Shown here: one piece after another, positions 41,266 to 50,322 of the stretch
How positions within the stretch are numbered: the stretch's first letter is position 1
Layout of the letters: each line of letters opens with the position of its first letter
Origin: Mesorhizobium sp. AR07
GTDB lineage: Bacteria; Pseudomonadota; Alphaproteobacteria; Rhizobiales; Rhizobiaceae
Length of the DNA: 64,000 nucleotides
Assembly (NCBI RefSeq): GCF_024746815.1
Contig: NZ_CP080525.1
Location: forward strand, 992,001 to 1,056,000
Direction of reading: 5' to 3'
Notes under the pieces: generated by a model
What the model was told of the DNA's origin: nothing
The model's database searches: none
The model's input: only the letters and a program-made list of their open reading frames with translations
Made by a program: the position numbers and the translations under genes

Positions 41266-42744
41266 TTGGCATCATCGCTGACCACCTTCACCGACGAGGC
41301 GAGGATTGCCCTCGACACGCTGTCGGGCCGCGCCACCGGGCTTTTTTCGCCATCGCTGCGATTGGGTGTCACGGGCCTGTCCCGCGCGGGCAAGACGGTC
41401 TTCATATCGGCTTTTGTCCACAATCTGATCCATGGCGGGCGCCTGCCGCTGTTCGAGGCACAGAAATCCGGGCGCATCGCCCGCGCCTTCCTCGAGCAGC
41501 AGCCGGACGACGCCGTGCCGCGCTTCCAGTACGAGGACCACATCGCGGCCCTGGTCAATGACCGCGCCTGGCCAGATTCGACACGCGCCATCTCGGAATT
41601 GCGGCTGACCATCGAATATGAATCGGCCTCCGGCTGGAGCCGCATGTTTTCCTCCGGCAAACTGTCGGTCGATATCGTCGACTATCCCGGCGAATGGCTG
41701 CTCGACCTGCCGCTGCTTGGCAAATCCTTCGCCGATTTTTCGCGCGAAGCCTTCGAAATGGCCGCTCTGCCGGTGCGCGAGGACCTGTCGCGGGCCTGGC
41801 GGGCACTATCGGGCGAGGTCGACCCCAACGCCGATGCCGACGAGATGACGGCACGCCGCCTAGCCGAAAGCTTCGCCGCCTATCTGAAGGCATGCAAGCT
41901 CGACGAGCGAGCGCTTTCCACCTTGCCGCCCGGCCGTTTCCTAATGCCTGGCGATCTCGAAGGCTCGCCAGCTCTGACCTTCGCGCCCTTGGCGGGGCTC
42001 GCCGCCACGCGCCCGCGCCCGGGGTCGCTGCATGCCATGATGGACAGGCGCTACGAGGCCTACAAGACGCATGTTGTCAAACCCTTCTTCCGCGAACACA
42101 TCGCCCGTCTCGATCGCCAGATCGTGCTGATCGACGCCATGCAGGCTCTGAACGCCGGCCCCGGCGCCATGGCCGACCTGGAGCGCGCCGTGACCGAGAT
42201 CCTCAGTTGCTTCCGCCCTGGCCGCGGCAGCTTCCTCACCGACCTGTTTTCGCGGCGCATCGACCGCATCCTGGTTGCCGCGACCAAGGCCGACCACCTG
42301 CACCACGAAAGCCATGACCGCCTACAGGCGATTGTGCGACGGCTTGCCGATCGCGCCGTGGCACGGGCGAATTTCACCGGCGCCGATGTCGACGTGGTTG
42401 CCATGGCGGCGGTGCGCGCGACCCGCGAAGGCACCGTCAAGCAGGGCCGGGAGACGCTTCCCGTCATCATCGGCACGCCGATCGCCGGCGAGCGGATCAA
42501 CGGCGAAACATTTGATGGAAAGACGGAAACGGCTATTTTCCCTGGCGATTTACCGGAGAACATCGATGCGGTGTTCGATGTTTCGGGACCCAACCACAGA
42601 CAGGACACTGCGGATCCTGCGATCCGCTTCGTCCGTTTCCGTCCACCAAAACTCGAACGCACGGCCGAAGGCATCACGCTGTCGCTGCCGCATATCAGGC
42701 TCGACCGCGCCTTGCAGTTCCTGATCGGAGATCATCTGGCATGA
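41266..42744 (+). CDS. YcjX-family (DUF463) P-loop protein
   Basis: About 492 residues. Walker A GLSRAGKTVFISAFVHNLI near residue 35 and DYPGEWLLDLPLL as the switch-like part. YcjX is a stress-linked putative GTPase whose task is unknown. The start is unclear: there is no ATG; TTG 41266 (MASSLTTFTDEAR) follows a GAGAG site, TTG 41221 is also in frame. Its stop overlaps ycjF by four bases. Confidence 0.88.
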   Translation: MASSLTTFTDEARIALDTLSGRATGLFSPSLRLGVTGLSRAGKTVFISAFVHNLIHGGRLPLFEAQKSGRIARAFLEQQPDDAVPRFQYEDHIAALVNDRAWPDSTRAISELRLTIEYESASGWSRMFSSGKLSVDIVDYPGEWLLDLPLLGKSFADFSREAFEMAALPVREDLSRAWRALSGEVDPNADADEMTARRLAESFAAYLKACKLDERALSTLPPGRFLMPGDLEGSPALTFAPLAGLAATRPRPGSLHAMMDRRYEAYKTHVVKPFFREHIARLDRQIVLIDAMQALNAGPGAMADLERAVTEILSCFRPGRGSFLTDLFSRRIDRILVAATKADHLHHESHDRLQAIVRRLADRAVARANFTGADVDVVAMAAVRATREGTVKQGRETLPVIIGTPIAGERINGETFDGKTETAIFPGDLPENIDAVFDVSGPNHRQDTADPAIRFVRFRPPKLERTAEGITLSLPHIRLDRALQFLIGDHLA

Positions 42745-43850
42745 CCGCGCCCCGCAAGCCGGCGGCATTCCGCATCGAGCCGGAACCCGCACCGAAGCAG
42801 GAAGCGCCGGAGGCGCGCCGTGCCCAGGCTGGTACTCGTTCCCAGACCGATACCGAGCGCAAGCCGCGCGCGATAAAAACCGATGTCGCGATGGTCATTC
42901 CGGCGGAGGTCGATGTCTTCGACGAGCCTGACATCGTTGCCGCCGAGCCGCCGCCGGCGATCGCGCCCAGAAAACGCTCGCTGCTCGCCAGCATCTTCTT
43001 CGGCGCCTTTGGCGTCCTGGTTTCGCTGGCCGTCGGCCTGTGGACCGATCAGCTCATACGCGACCTGTTCGCGCGCGCCGAATGGCTGGGCTGGCTGGCC
43101 GCCGGCATGGCGGCCATCGCCGTGCTGGCACTCGTGGTCATCCTGATCCGCGAGTTCTTGGCGATCGCCCGCCTCGCCGAGGTCGAAAAGCTGCAGAAGC
43201 GGGCGCTCGATGCCATTGCGCGTGACGATCCCAAGGCGGCACGATCGGTGGTCGACGAGCTGTCGGCCTTCGTCGCGGCAAAACCCGAGACCGCGGCCGG
43301 CCGGCGTGCGCTGGCCGAGCTGCGTGGCGAGATAATCGATGGCGGCAATCTGGTGCGTCTGGCCGAAGCCGAAATTCTCGGTCCCCTCGATGCCAGGGCA
43401 AAGGTGATGATTCTCGAAGCCGCCAAGCGCGTCTCGCTGGTGACGGCGGTCAGCCCGCGCGCGCTCGTCGACGTCGCCTATGTCGTGTTCGAGGCCGGAC
43501 GCCTCATTCGCCGCCTCTCGGAACTTTATGGCGGAAGGCCGGGAACGCTCGGTTTCTTCCGCCTGGCGCGCAGCGTGCTGGCGCATCTGGCGGTCACCGG
43601 CTCGATCGCGGTGGGTGATAGTTTCGTCCAGCAGATCGTCGGCCACGGCCTGGCGGCGCGCCTTTCGGCGAAACTTGGCGAGGGCATCGTCAACGGCATG
43701 ATGACGGCGCGCATCGGCATCGCGGCGATGGAGACGGCACGCCCCCTGCCCTTCAGCGCCGCCAGGCGTCCGGGACTGGGCGATTTCCTCTCGGCGCTGA
43801 CATCGTTTGCCACCAAAAAAGGTGTTGAAACGACCCCACCCGGCAAGTAA
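42741..43850 (+). CDS. YcjF-family (TIGR01620/DUF697) membrane protein
   Basis: 369 residues. Basic, Pro-rich N-terminus (1-70), two transmembrane helices (about 78-100 and 112-135), then a helical DUF697-like domain (ALDAIARDDPKAARSVVDEL, TAVSPRALVDVAYVVFEAGR, GSIAVGDSFVQQIVGHGLA). Always found next to YcjX as here; likely its membrane anchor or partner. ATGA overlap gives coupling. Confidence 0.9.
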   Translation: MTAPRKPAAFRIEPEPAPKQEAPEARRAQAGTRSQTDTERKPRAIKTDVAMVIPAEVDVFDEPDIVAAEPPPAIAPRKRSLLASIFFGAFGVLVSLAVGLWTDQLIRDLFARAEWLGWLAAGMAAIAVLALVVILIREFLAIARLAEVEKLQKRALDAIARDDPKAARSVVDELSAFVAAKPETAAGRRALAELRGEIIDGGNLVRLAEAEILGPLDARAKVMILEAAKRVSLVTAVSPRALVDVAYVVFEAGRLIRRLSELYGGRPGTLGFFRLARSVLAHLAVTGSIAVGDSFVQQIVGHGLAARLSAKLGEGIVNGMMTARIGIAAMETARPLPFSAARRPGLGDFLSALTSFATKKGVETTPPGK

Positions 43851-43856
43851 GCCGGG
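43839..43856 (+). terminator. Small hairpin across the ycjF stop codon
   Basis: CCCGGC-AAGTAA-GCCGGG, six-base arms with the TAA stop of ycjF in the loop; no T-run. A weak terminator or a pause site. Confidence 0.35.
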
Positions 43857-43984
43857 CGGCAACGTTGGACCTTCGGAATTGTTGCCGGACTGCTTGGTGA
43901 CGGCCCTGCGGTGACGAAGCATTAACCAATCTTGTTCATGGTCAGACGGGTTCCAAACAGCCTCTTTGTTGCCGGGTGTCGTCG

Positions 43985-44539
43985 ATGAAAAGCGTATTTC
44001 TGTCCTGCGTCCTGCCCCTGGCGACCGTGATCACGGCAGTCGCCGGTATTGCCGGAGCAGCATCCGCGGCGGAACCGGACATGCAGTTCTTCCACTCGGC
44101 CGAAGGCAAATGGATCGGTCCTGGCGAAATCATCGCCGGCAAATACAAGGGCACCAAATTCAACTGCAGCTTCACCGGCTCGACGCCGGACGGCAAGGTC
44201 GGCATGGCGCTCGACGGCGGCTGCCGGGTCGGCATGTTCACCCAGCAGATGTCGGCCAAGATCGAGCGCAAGGGCCGCGAGGGCTATAAGGGCAGCTTCA
44301 TGGGTGGCGCGACCGGCTCCGGCCTGGACATCATCGGCGGCAACGTGGTCGATGCCCGCAAGGTGGTCTTCACCATCAACCGCAACCAGCTGCGCGGCGT
44401 CATGCAGGCCCGCATCCCCGACGATAATTCGATGACGGTGACCATTGCGGTGCGCGTCGACGACCAGTTGGTGCCGGTGATCGGCATGAGCCTGAAGCGT
44501 GTCGATGCCGTAGAAGTCGGCTCCATCGCGCCGAACTGA
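43985..44539 (+). CDS. Exported protein, unknown
   Basis: 184 residues: signal peptide (MKSVFLSCVLPLATVITAV and onward, cleavage after SAA) and a beta-rich mature domain with FHSAEGKWIGPGEIIAGKYK and FNCSFTGSTPDGKVGMALDGGCRVG (a Cys pair). A lipid-binding or outer-membrane-associated role is possible but not shown. A GTG at 43976 is in frame; the ATG is preferred. Confidence 0.75.
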   Translation: MKSVFLSCVLPLATVITAVAGIAGAASAAEPDMQFFHSAEGKWIGPGEIIAGKYKGTKFNCSFTGSTPDGKVGMALDGGCRVGMFTQQMSAKIERKGREGYKGSFMGGATGSGLDIIGGNVVDARKVVFTINRNQLRGVMQARIPDDNSMTVTIAVRVDDQLVPVIGMSLKRVDAVEVGSIAPN

Positions 44540-44567
44540 ACAATCATCGATCCCTAAAGACAAAAAA

Positions 44568-44591
44568 GGCGGCGACCCAACGGTCGCCGCC
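44568..44591. terminator. Bidirectional terminator
   Basis: Perfect 10-base arms GGCGGCGACC / GGTCGCCGCC with a four-base loop, A-run on the left (T-run for the minus strand). It ends the exported protein gene and the opposing small gene at 44619. Confidence 0.88.
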
Positions 44592-44618
44592 TCGTTTAGA
44601 CTGGTCGAATGAGGCCAC

Positions 44619-44885
44619 TTAGCCCTTGATAGCGGCCGTCACCTCGTCATAGGCCTTGCAGGCGTCGGCCAAGGTCGTGGTCCCCTGATACTTGGTTGTC
44701 ACCGCCTGGACCTTGGCCGTCAGATCAGCCGCCTTGGACGGGTCCTTGGTGATCGCTTCCTGCAGCGCGGTAGCCATGTCCTGCGCTTTCTTGGTCGCGA
44801 TCTCGGTCGTGCACTCAGGCGCCTTCGAACAAGCCGAACCGGCAAGCACCGCCAGGCCGACGGCAGCAAACAAAAACTTCTTCAT
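44619..44885 (-). CDS. Small secreted or lipid-anchored helical protein
   Basis: 88 residues. Signal peptide MKKFLFAAVGLAVLAG followed by SAC; the cysteine after GSA could be a lipidation site, but the lipobox is not canonical (a lipobox normally has L three residues before C). The mature part is helical (IATKKAQDMATALQEAITKD, then KYQGTTTLADACKAYDEV). No family named. Two in-frame ATGs (44894, 44885); the second gives the cleaner signal. Confidence 0.7.
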   Translation of the reverse strand: MKKFLFAAVGLAVLAGSACSKAPECTTEIATKKAQDMATALQEAITKDPSKAADLTAKVQAVTTKYQGTTTLADACKAYDEVTAAIKG

Positions 44886-45080
44886 GTCAGTCATCTCCTC
44901 AAAAGGGCTCGACTTGATCGTCGCTCACCCTTCAATGGCCGAAGCCGAGCGTCCTTAGCCTTCGATTGTGGCAAGATGCAACGCGCGCCAAGCGTCAACT
45001 TGTGTAACGCGCCTGCAACATCGCCGGCGATCCGGATTCGGGCTGTTCGATCCCTGCCGAAGCCCCTATCTTCGGCCTAA

Positions 45081-45125
45081 GCAGGTTCAGCAAAAGTGTC
45101 CCACGGTTTTGCGGCAAGAACCTGC
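45081..45125. repeat. Rhizobial palindromic intergenic repeat (family A, second copy)
   Basis: Outer arms GCAGGTTC / GAACCTGC and inner arms GCAAAA / TTTTGC. The middle shares AAAAGTG-N5-CGGTTTTG-N-GGCAA with the copy at 7033-7081 read on the other strand. Located in the 340-base gap upstream of the Kef-type gene, which otherwise holds no visible gene. Confidence 0.8.
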
Positions 45126-45233
45126 GACAAACAAAAGAAAACGAAGCAGACGCGCGTTGGCGAAGCCAGCGAAGTCGGCTTGGTCACAGAACTTCGAAAT
45201 CGGAATCGGCCCTCAAACGAGCGGAATGACGGC

Positions 45234-47069
45234 ATGGCGGTAGAGGCATCGAACAGCGATCTGGTTCAGGTGGTGGCACTGCTTGCCGCCGGCGTTGTCG
45301 CCGTTCCGATCTTCAAGCGCATGGGCCTCGGCTCGATTCTCGGTTATCTGGCCGCCGGAGTGGTGATCGGTCCATTCGGCCTCCGCGTCTTTTCCGAATC
45401 GGAGGCCATTCTCCATGTCGCCGAACTCGGCGTGGTGATGTTCCTGTTCATCATCGGGCTGGAAATGCAGCCGTCGCGGCTGTGGGGTCTGCGCCGCGAG
45501 ATCTTCGGCCTTGGCGCACTGCAGGTCGGCGTCTGCGCGGTCTTGCTGACCGGTGTTGGCATGGTGGGAGGTTTTCCAATCTCGCAATCCTTCGTCGCCG
45601 GCGCCGGTTTCGTGCTGACCTCGACTGCGATCGTCATGCAGCTTCTCGAGGAACGCGGCGAAATCGCCGCACCGAAAGGCCAGCGCATCGTGTCGGTCCT
45701 GCTGCTCGAGGACCTCGCCATCGTGCCGCTGCTGGCCCTGATCGCGTTCCTGGCGCCTGGCGGCGCCGACACCAGCTTGACGGAGCGGCTCACGGAGGTC
45801 GGTATCGGCCTTGCCGCGATCGTCGGACTGGTGCTGGCCGGCCGTTATCTGCTCAATCCGTTCTTCCGCATCCTGGCGGATGCCCGCGCCCGCGAGGTGA
45901 TGACGGCCGCGGCACTTCTGGTCGTTCTCGGATCCGCGCTCGCCATGCAGCTCAGCGGCCTGTCGATGGCAATGGGGGCGTTCCTGGCCGGCGTGCTTTT
46001 GTCGGAATCGACCTTCCGCCATCAGCTCGAAGCCGACATCGAACCCTTCCGCGGCATCTTGCTCGGCCTGTTCTTCCTCGCGGTCGGCATGTCGCTCGAC
46101 CTGCATGTGGTGGTCGCGAACTGGCGGCTGATCGCCATCTATGTTGTCGCCTACATGGTGATGAAGGCGCTCGGCATCTACATCGTCGCCCGCGTGCTGA
46201 AGTCAGGCCATCGCGAAGCTTTGGAGCGTGCCGTCTTCATGGCGCAAGGCGGCGAGTTCGCCTTCGTGCTCTATTCGGCGGCTGCCGCGGTCGGCATCAT
46301 CGACAGCCAGGCCAATGCGACGCTGACCGCCATCGTCATCATCTCGATGGTGCTGACGCCGCTGGCGATCATCGCGCTGCGCTACCTGACGCCGCGCGAC
46401 GAGCAGTCGCTCGACGGGATCGACGTCGCCGACGGCCTGACCGGCAGCGTGCTGATCATCGGCTTCGGCCGCTTCGGCCAGATCGCCAGCCAGCCGCTTC
46501 TGCTGCGCGGCATCGATGTCTCGATCATCGACAATGATGTGGAGATGATCCAGGCGGCGGCCGATTTCGGCTTCAAGGTCTATTATGGCGACGGCACACG
46601 GCTCGACATCCTGCGCGCCGCGGGCGCCGGCCGGGCGCGTGCCGTGCTCATCTGCGTCGACAAGCCGGATGCCGCCGTTCGCATCGCGGAGCTCATCAAG
46701 GCGGAGTTTCCCCTGCTCACCGTACTGGCACGCGCCTTCGATCGCGGCACCGCGCTGCAGCTCATCCGCGCCGGCGTCGATTATCAACTCCGTGAAACCT
46801 TCGAATCAGCCCTTGTCTTCGGCGGCTCCACCCTGGAAGCCCTGGGTGTCGACCCGGAAGATGTCGCCGAAGTGATCGAGGATGTCCGGCGCCGCGACGC
46901 TGCCCGGTTCGAGACGCAGCTCGCCGAAGGCATCCGCTCCGGACAACGCTTCCTGAAAGGCAATATCGGCACGCCGATCCCGACACCGCTCTCGACGCCA
47001 CGGCGCCCTGGCCAGGCACTCAACGAAGAGACCGCGGGCGTGCTGCACAAATCCGAGCCCACCGGTTGA
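45234..47069 (+). CDS. CPA2 monovalent cation:proton antiporter, Kef type
   Basis: 611 residues. About twelve transmembrane helices (10-390) with GSILGYLAAGVVIGPFGL, LLEDLAIVPLLALIAF and LAMQLSGLSMAMGAFLAGVL, then a cytosolic TrkA-N (RCK) nucleotide-binding domain (VLIIGFGRFGQIASQPLLL) and a short tail. KefB/KefC proteins export potassium against protons under glutathione control; selectivity cannot be read. ATG 45234 is the family-like start; the frame is open upstream. Confidence 0.92.
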   Translation: MAVEASNSDLVQVVALLAAGVVAVPIFKRMGLGSILGYLAAGVVIGPFGLRVFSESEAILHVAELGVVMFLFIIGLEMQPSRLWGLRREIFGLGALQVGVCAVLLTGVGMVGGFPISQSFVAGAGFVLTSTAIVMQLLEERGEIAAPKGQRIVSVLLLEDLAIVPLLALIAFLAPGGADTSLTERLTEVGIGLAAIVGLVLAGRYLLNPFFRILADARAREVMTAAALLVVLGSALAMQLSGLSMAMGAFLAGVLLSESTFRHQLEADIEPFRGILLGLFFLAVGMSLDLHVVVANWRLIAIYVVAYMVMKALGIYIVARVLKSGHREALERAVFMAQGGEFAFVLYSAAAAVGIIDSQANATLTAIVIISMVLTPLAIIALRYLTPRDEQSLDGIDVADGLTGSVLIIGFGRFGQIASQPLLLRGIDVSIIDNDVEMIQAAADFGFKVYYGDGTRLDILRAAGAGRARAVLICVDKPDAAVRIAELIKAEFPLLTVLARAFDRGTALQLIRAGVDYQLRETFESALVFGGSTLEALGVDPEDVAEVIEDVRRRDAARFETQLAEGIRSGQRFLKGNIGTPIPTPLSTPRRPGQALNEETAGVLHKSEPTG

Positions 47070-47083
47070 ACAAGGAATTAGGC

Positions 47084-47629
47084 ATGCAATTGGACAGCGG
47101 AGCCTTGTCTGTCACCAAATTCTGGCGCGACGCCGGCGAGGATGCGTGGTTCGAGAAGAACGAGGCCTTCGATGCCGACTTCCGCAACCGCTTTCTCGAT
47201 CTGCACTACGCCGCAGCGCGGCGGGAATGCGACGACTGGTCGGAGCATGCCGAAGGCTCGCTGGCGCTGATGGTCCTGCTCGACCAGTTTCCGCGGAACT
47301 GCTTTCGCGGCACCGGCCATATGTACGCGACCGATCCTCTGGCCAGGTATTTCGCCGCAAAGGCGATCGCGGCGGGTCATGATCTGGCGCTCGAGGAAGA
47401 AGTCCGCGTTTTCCTCTATTTGCCATACGAGCATTCGGAACTGCTCGCCGATCAGCACATATCGGTAGACCTCACGCAAGCCAGGGCCGAGCCCTACCTG
47501 AAATACGCCGTCGAGCACCGCGACATTATCGAGAATTTCGGCCGTTTTCCGCACCGAAACAGGATGCTTGGCCGCGAGACGACACCGCGGGAGCAGGCCT
47601 TCCTGGATGGTGGCGGCTTCTCCGGTTAA
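47084..47629 (+). CDS. DUF924 family protein
   Basis: 181 residues, all-helical TPR-like fold of DUF924: VTKFWRDAGEDAWFEKNEAF, LALMVLLDQFPRNCFRGTG, LPYEHSEL, and FGRFPHRNRMLGRETTPRE near the end. Function unknown. It lies 14 bases after the Kef gene, so probably cotranscribed. An in-frame TTG overlaps the Kef stop (TTGA). Confidence 0.92.
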   Translation: MQLDSGALSVTKFWRDAGEDAWFEKNEAFDADFRNRFLDLHYAAARRECDDWSEHAEGSLALMVLLDQFPRNCFRGTGHMYATDPLARYFAAKAIAAGHDLALEEEVRVFLYLPYEHSELLADQHISVDLTQARAEPYLKYAVEHRDIIENFGRFPHRNRMLGRETTPREQAFLDGGGFSG

Positions 47630-47655
47630 GATCTCGCTGCCGCGCCATCCAGGCG

Positions 47656-48168
47656 TCAGACCAGCCACCAATCTCGGCCGGAAGGCAACCGTTCGATACC
47701 CGAGATGTCGACGGCAACCAGCCGGTCCGTGATGCTGCGGCCACCGACAACCAGGTCGGGCGCGATCTCGGCCAGCGGCGCCAGCACGAAGGCGCGTTCC
47801 AGCATGCGCGGATGCGGCACTTCCAAGCCGGTCTCATGGATGACGCGGTCGCCGAACACCAGAATGTCGATATCAATCAGCCGCGGTCCCCAGCGCTCCT
47901 CGCGCACCCGCTTCAGTTTGCGCTCGGCGTCGAGACAGAGGTCAAGCAGGGCGCGCGGCGCGAGCCTGGTGGAAATTTCGGCGGCCGCGTTGAGAAAGTC
48001 CGGCTGATCGAGCTTGCCCCAGGGCGGCGTGCGATAGAGCGAGGAGACGCCGGTGACACGGGTATCCGCGTCGGCGTCCAGCATGCGCAACGCCGCGCCC
48101 ATCGACTTTGCCGGGTCGCCAAGATTGCCGCCAAGGCTGAGGTAGACCGTGCTATTCGGGCCAGACAA
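47656..48168 (-). CDS. folK: 2-amino-4-hydroxy-6-hydroxymethyldihydropteridine pyrophosphokinase
   Basis: Transfers pyrophosphate from ATP to 6-hydroxymethyl-7,8-dihydropterin in folate synthesis. 170 residues. YLSLGGNLGDPAKSM at the N-terminus and the signature RWGPRLIDIDILVFG. It overlaps folB by 17 bases. Third gene of folP-folB-folK. Confidence 0.96.
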   Translation of the reverse strand: MSGPNSTVYLSLGGNLGDPAKSMGAALRMLDADADTRVTGVSSLYRTPPWGKLDQPDFLNAAAEISTRLAPRALLDLCLDAERKLKRVREERWGPRLIDIDILVFGDRVIHETGLEVPHPRMLERAFVLAPLAEIAPDLVVGGRSITDRLVAVDISGIERLPSGRDWWLV

Positions 48169-48511
48169 CGGTCACCTCGACATAATCGAGCACGCCGGGC
48201 ACCGGGGCGTTGGGCTTACGCACCGTGATCTCGGCTTTCTTGATCTGCGGAAAACGCGCCGTCAGCGCACGGGCCACCTCGAGCGCCAGGGACTCGATCA
48301 GAAAACGACGCTGCCCCGTGATGATCTTTTCGATCACCGTGAAAGCGATACCGTAGTTGACGGTGTCTTCGATGGAATCGTCGACAAGCGCCCGGCCAGG
48401 ATCGACGGTAAGGGCGGCATCGACATAGAAGCGCTGGCCGAGCCTTTCCTCCTCGTCCAGCACGCCGTGCCGGGCAAAGAAGGCGCAATTCTTCATGCGG
48501 ATGACATACAT
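48152..48511 (-). CDS. folB: Dihydroneopterin aldolase
   Basis: Cleaves 7,8-dihydroneopterin to 6-hydroxymethyldihydropterin and glycolaldehyde. 119 residues: FFARHGVLDEEERLGQRFYV, DTVNYGIAFTVIEKIIT, LIESLALEVARALTARF, then VRKPNAPVPG with the active-site lysine. Three bases after folP, so cotranscribed. Confidence 0.96.
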   Translation of the reverse strand: MYVIRMKNCAFFARHGVLDEEERLGQRFYVDAALTVDPGRALVDDSIEDTVNYGIAFTVIEKIITGQRRFLIESLALEVARALTARFPQIKKAEITVRKPNAPVPGVLDYVEVTVVWPE

Positions 48512-48514
48512 CGC

Positions 48515-49366
48515 TCAGTTTCTCGCCCAGTCGGTTTGACGTGCCAGCATAGCATCTGCAAGCGCCAATGCGTCCACGTTGAATGCGACATCGTGGACGC
48601 GAAACAGATCGGCGCCCTTGAGCCTCAGGATGACGCTGGTCGCCGCGGTCCCGACACCTCTGTCGGCGGCATCGCGACCGGTGACAGTGCCGATGAAGCG
48701 CTTGCGCGAGGTTCCGGCCATCAGCGGAAAGCCGAGCGCATTGAGCTCGGAAAAGCGCGCCATCAGGTCGAGATTTTCCTCCGCCGTCTCCTTGGCGAAG
48801 CCGAACCCGGGATCGAGCACGATATGGTCGTCGGCAACGCCGCTCCGACGGGCGATTTCCAATGATGTTCGCAAGAAGGCCAACTGATCGGCAATCACGT
48901 CCGGCAGCTTCTCGCGGTCCCGCCCGGTATGCATGATGACAAGCCCGGCGCCGGTGTCAGCGGCGACACGCGCAATGTCTGGCTCGCGCTGCAGCCCCCA
49001 GACATCGTTGACGATGTGCGCGCCGGCGGCAACCGCAAGCCGGGCGGTATCGGCGCGATAGGTATCGACCGAAATCAGCACCTCGCCTGCGCTTGCCAGC
49101 GCCTCGATCACCGGCAGGATGCGGTCCTGTTCCTCATCAGCCGATATCGCGGCGGCGCCCGGACGGGTTGATTCTCCGCCGACATCGACGATTTGTGCCC
49201 CTTCCCCCATCATGCGGCGGGCCTGGGCCAGCGCCTTTTCGGGGACATCGAACAGACCGCCGTCGGAAAAGCTGTCGGGCGTGACATTGAGGATGCCGAC
49301 GACCACGGCCTTGCCGCCAAGGTCGAGATGGCGTCCATGCGCCAACTGCCATTGCCTCGCCGTCAT
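48515..49366 (-). CDS. folP: Dihydropteroate synthase
   Basis: Joins 6-hydroxymethyldihydropterin pyrophosphate and p-aminobenzoate; the sulfonamide target. 283 residues, TIM barrel. VGILNVTPDSFSDGG, IVDVGGESTRPGA, VNDVWG, DPGFGFAKT-like (LDPGFGFAKETAEEN) and AGTSRKRFIG are all present. First gene of the folate operon. Confidence 0.97.
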   Translation of the reverse strand: MTARQWQLAHGRHLDLGGKAVVVGILNVTPDSFSDGGLFDVPEKALAQARRMMGEGAQIVDVGGESTRPGAAAISADEEQDRILPVIEALASAGEVLISVDTYRADTARLAVAAGAHIVNDVWGLQREPDIARVAADTGAGLVIMHTGRDREKLPDVIADQLAFLRTSLEIARRSGVADDHIVLDPGFGFAKETAEENLDLMARFSELNALGFPLMAGTSRKRFIGTVTGRDAADRGVGTAATSVILRLKGADLFRVHDVAFNVDALALADAMLARQTDWARN

Positions 49367-49466
49367 TGTTCATCAACCATGGGGCTCATCAAGCATGTGT
49401 GATCCGTGGCGGATCAATTCCGTTGCGCCGGCAACGGCCGTAAAGCAAGGTGGGCGAAGAGGCAAC

Positions 49467-50108
49467 ATGATGAAACGATCCATGCTTGGCATGAAACATT
49501 CCTTGGCTTGCGCGCTGCTGCTTGGCGTTACCGCCGTCCCGGCCGGTGCGGCCAATCTCGTCAAGACGTACAGCTATTTCGCCGTTGGCGGCAGCACGCT
49601 CGACGACATCGAGGCACAGCTGTCCAAGCGCGGGCCGGAGGTGAAAAGCACTGGCACGCGGCACCCGGGCGCCACGCAGATGGCCTTCACCACCCGCATC
49701 AGCTATGCGAAGACATCGACCTCCTGCCGGATCGCCGACGCGGTTGTGACCGTCAAGGTCAAGGTGATCCTTCCCGAGTGGCGCCGCCCACGCAAGGCGG
49801 ATGCCGATGTGCGGCTGTTCTGGGATACGCTATCCGCCGACATCAAGCGCCATGAGGAGCGTCATGTCGAGATTGCCAAGAACCATGGCCGCGAACTCGA
49901 AGACGCCCTGAAAGCCACCTACCCGCAAAAGAATTGCGACGCCGCCAAGGCCAAGGCCGCGGAAATCACCGCCGCCGTTCTCGCCAGGCATGACCGTGCC
50001 CAGCTGCAGTTCGACCGCGTCGAAAGCGCCAATTTCGAAAGCCGTATCCTGCGGCTGCTGCGTTATCGCGTCGAACGCATAGAGAGCGGTCAACTGCCGC
50101 CGGCCTGA
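49467..50108 (+). CDS. DUF922 zinc protease-like exported protein
   Basis: 213 residues. Signal peptide (MLGMKHSLACALLLGVTAVP, cleavage after AGA), then a DUF922 domain with SYAKTSTSCRIADAVVTVKV and the zinc motif HEERH (KRHEERHVEIAKNH). Predicted secreted metallopeptidase; target unknown. Start ATG 49467 after GAAGAGG; the frame is open well upstream. Divergent from folP. Confidence 0.88.
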   Translation: MMKRSMLGMKHSLACALLLGVTAVPAGAANLVKTYSYFAVGGSTLDDIEAQLSKRGPEVKSTGTRHPGATQMAFTTRISYAKTSTSCRIADAVVTVKVKVILPEWRRPRKADADVRLFWDTLSADIKRHEERHVEIAKNHGRELEDALKATYPQKNCDAAKAKAAEITAAVLARHDRAQLQFDRVESANFESRILRLLRYRVERIESGQLPPA

Positions 50109-50161
50109 ACGCATTCGAGCCGGTCAGCTGAAAGCCAAATTCGCCGAAGCGTAGTGCCAGC

Positions 50162-50178
50162 CTCGAAAAACTTTCGAG
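50162..50178. promoter_or_regulatory. Inverted repeat upstream of the DHA2 pump
   Basis: CTCGAAA-AAC-TTTCGAG, perfect 7-3-7 repeat in the 214-base leader of the efflux gene. Possibly a repressor operator; no regulator gene is adjacent. Confidence 0.4.
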
Positions 50179-50322
50179 CCCCTGTCGAAATCGGCCTATA
50201 CGGGACGACTTATATCAGGTTCGCCAGGCGCGGACTTCAAACGCCAATGCGATCAAAAGCGGTCCAAGTGACTGGACGGCCGAGCAGCGCCGGTCAGATC
50301 GCAAGCTTACGGATGAACGATC

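Noticed and set aside
45040..45080. Short GTTCGATCC-like string that recalls a tRNA T-loop
   Set aside because: No cloverleaf or acceptor stem can be formed around it.
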